Assembly: GCA_964579675.1 (NCBI GenBank)
Contig: CAZOIA010000039.1
Span: 1 to 34,580 of the forward strand
Direction of reading: 5' to 3'
Source: CAZOIA01 sp964579675
GTDB taxonomy: Bacteria; Planctomycetota; Phycisphaerae; UBA1845; PWPN01
DNA length: 34,580 nucleotides
The notes under the pieces are model-generated. The model saw only the letters and a list, made by a program, of their open reading frames with translations. It was not told the DNA's origin and made no database searches. A program made the position numbers and the translations under genes. Positions 33,667 through 34,580 of the stretch are shown here, piece by piece. Numbering within the stretch: the stretch's first letter is position 1; each line of letters begins with the position of its first letter.

Positions 33667-33704
33667 CTTACCTTACCTTACCTTACCTTACCTTACCTTA
33701 CCTT
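33667..33704. repeat. CTTAC pentanucleotide tandem repeat in the gatC leader
   Basis: About 7.6 perfect copies of CTTAC (plus strand), GTAAG on the gatC strand, cover 38 bp with no interruption. On the minus strand this gives repeated AAGG Shine-Dalgarno-like cores, the nearest 7 nt from the gatC ATG. Pure short tandem repeats of this length commonly change copy number by slippage. Confidence 0.92.
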
Positions 33705-33749
33705 CTCCAACCGGCCCGGTACGCGGGTGGGGCACCGAGCCGCCGTCCC

Positions 33750-33953
33750 TTACGACGAACCCAGCACCTGGGACCAGAATGCCTGGGCAAAACCCCGCGG
33801 AAAAGACCCGCCGCCGAGCCGGACGGCGGGAATGACCACCTGCCGCTCCGGATGCCGAAGGGCATCTTCGAGGAACCTTTCTGTCTCTCGAATCATCCGG
33901 GAGCGGATCGCCATCCAGCTTTCCCACGGACGGTTGCGAACCGAGAACGTCAC
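33750..33953 (-). CDS. small protein of unknown function, coupled to the upstream membrane-protein gene
   Basis: A 67-residue ORF. GTG at 33953 overlaps the TGA of the upstream gene (GTGA) and is preceded by GGAGAGGA with 6-nt spacing, strong support for translation. The sequence MTFSVRNRPWESWMAIRSRM continues with an amphipathic, basic/acidic helix-like stretch (IRETERFLEDALRHPERQ) and VIPAVRLGGGSFPRGFAQAF, which looks like a folded small protein with conserved-looking Trp, Pro and Gly. There are no helices of membrane type. I do not recognise a family. It ends 45 bp before the tandem repeat in the gatC leader, so it may share a transcript with gatCA. Confidence 0.62.
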   Translation of the reverse strand: MTFSVRNRPWESWMAIRSRMIRETERFLEDALRHPERQVVIPAVRLGGGSFPRGFAQAFWSQVLGSS

Positions 33954-34549
33954 GTCGATTCCTCTCCGGCGGTGTTCTGAATCCTGTTTCCGCTCCAGAA
34001 GCCCGCCAGTGCCGCCGACACGCCGACGGCTATGTACTCGATGGGTAATACGCGAACAAGGTCATGCGGGGGTGTGGTGGCCAGTTGGGCATAGTACTTG
34101 AAGTCGACTTGCCGTTCCGCCCAGCCCATGCCGGCGTTGAGGTAGCCGAGCAGGTATCCGGTCAGGGCGACCGCGGGGGCGGCCAGGACATACCAGCGGG
34201 TATCGTCCACGCTGGTGAAGTATCGTGCACCCATCGCCCCGAGGAACAGACCGGCGGCCACCGAGGCGATTACCTGTCCCCGCGCGACTTGGGCCACGGA
34301 GGTCCGGGAGATCGTAAGCCAGATGATCAACGCCGCCAGGACCCCGGTCACCGCCAGGGCCGGCCAGCCGGACTTGGCCTTTCCCGGTTCGGAGTGCTTG
34401 GCGGGGGCCTTCCGGGCTGGCGGCGCGTCGCGGTCGTTGGAATCCGTTGCCCGGTCCGTCCACAACCAGCGGTTGAGGCCCATCACCACGACCCATGATG
34501 CCGCCATCATCGCCGCCCAGAGGATACAGTCCCACGCCATCGACATCAT
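33950..34549 (-). CDS. membrane protein of unknown function
   Basis: A 199-residue protein. An N-terminal helix (CILWAAMMAASWVVVMGLN) is followed by a 45-residue Lys/Ala/Pro/Asp-rich, probably disordered linker, then helices near residues 62-80 (ALAVTGVLAALIIWLTI), 90-110 (VIASVAAGLFLGAMGARYF), 120-138 (YVLAAPAVALTGYLLGYLNA) and a last one (YIAVGVSAALAGFWSG) near residue 170. No recognisable family. The ATG at 34549 lies 31 bp from the window end and has no good ribosome binding site in view, so the true start could be further out. The stop overlaps the next gene. Confidence 0.72.
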   Translation of the reverse strand: MMSMAWDCILWAAMMAASWVVVMGLNRWLWTDRATDSNDRDAPPARKAPAKHSEPGKAKSGWPALAVTGVLAALIIWLTISRTSVAQVARGQVIASVAAGLFLGAMGARYFTSVDDTRWYVLAAPAVALTGYLLGYLNAGMGWAERQVDFKYYAQLATTPPHDLVRVLPIEYIAVGVSAALAGFWSGNRIQNTAGEEST

Positions 34550-34580
34550 GAGCGATCGCCGCCCGCCCGCCTCGGCCGAG

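Overview
The window is GC-rich, gene-dense bacterial DNA. The gene set (an exosortase-type exopolysaccharide locus, FtsX/LolD-like ABC pair, gatCA), the many GTG/TTG starts, and the dispersed palindromes and 'CTCACCACGGAG...' repeats fit a Planctomycetota-like Gram-negative bacterium best. That assignment is an inference from style and gene content; there is no rRNA or marker gene that settles it.

Layout. (1) 1-1945: a small cupin gene, a tRNA-Lys(UUU) on the minus strand, then about 1.4 kb with no convincing gene, holding hairpins, a possible gene remnant and one inverted-repeat element. (2) 1946-22688: thirteen plus-strand genes, mostly with overlapping or abutting stops and starts, forming a polysaccharide assembly locus: Wzm permease, methyltransferase, Wzt ATPase, a family 2 glycosyltransferase, a GT4, an asparagine-synthase-like protein, a fused double glycosyltransferase, two more GT4-type enzymes, an O-antigen-ligase-type membrane protein, another GT4, a full asparagine synthetase-type amidotransferase, a further GT4 and a CapK/PaaK-type adenylate-forming enzyme. 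(3) 22790-29060: accessory polysaccharide genes: a lipoprotein (minus), a polyprenyl-phosphate glycosylphosphotransferase (plus), a B12-binding-type radical SAM protein (plus), then a FemAB-like GNAT protein and a polysaccharide deacetylase (both minus, overlapping). (4) 29157-30890: a second inverted-repeat element and an ABC permease/ATPase pair. (5) 31050-34549: minus-strand genes: a membrane protein, gatA, gatC, a small coupled ORF and a membrane protein.

How it works together (inference): the glycosylphosphotransferase starts a lipid-linked glycan, the seven glycosyltransferase genes (eight catalytic units) extend it, the methyltransferase and amidotransferases modify it, Wzm/Wzt export it, and the ligase-type protein, CapK, FemAB and deacetylase finish or modify it at the surface. 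The combination resembles the exosortase (XrtA/EpsH)-associated EPS loci, yet no exosortase or PEP-CTERM protein is in the window.

The most unusual signal is a family of short palindromic repeats (core GCGGGAAYGARTTCCCGC plus a conserved 3' flank) sitting in frame inside three different glycosyltransferase genes, in two different reading frames, at loops just before predicted C-domain beta strands. A related variant, with compensatory stem changes, lies in the tail of one of these genes and in an intergenic gap. A larger 90-bp palindrome forms the C-terminus of the family 2 glycosyltransferase. Also notable is a CTTAC pentanucleotide tandem repeat that supplies the ribosome binding site of gatC.
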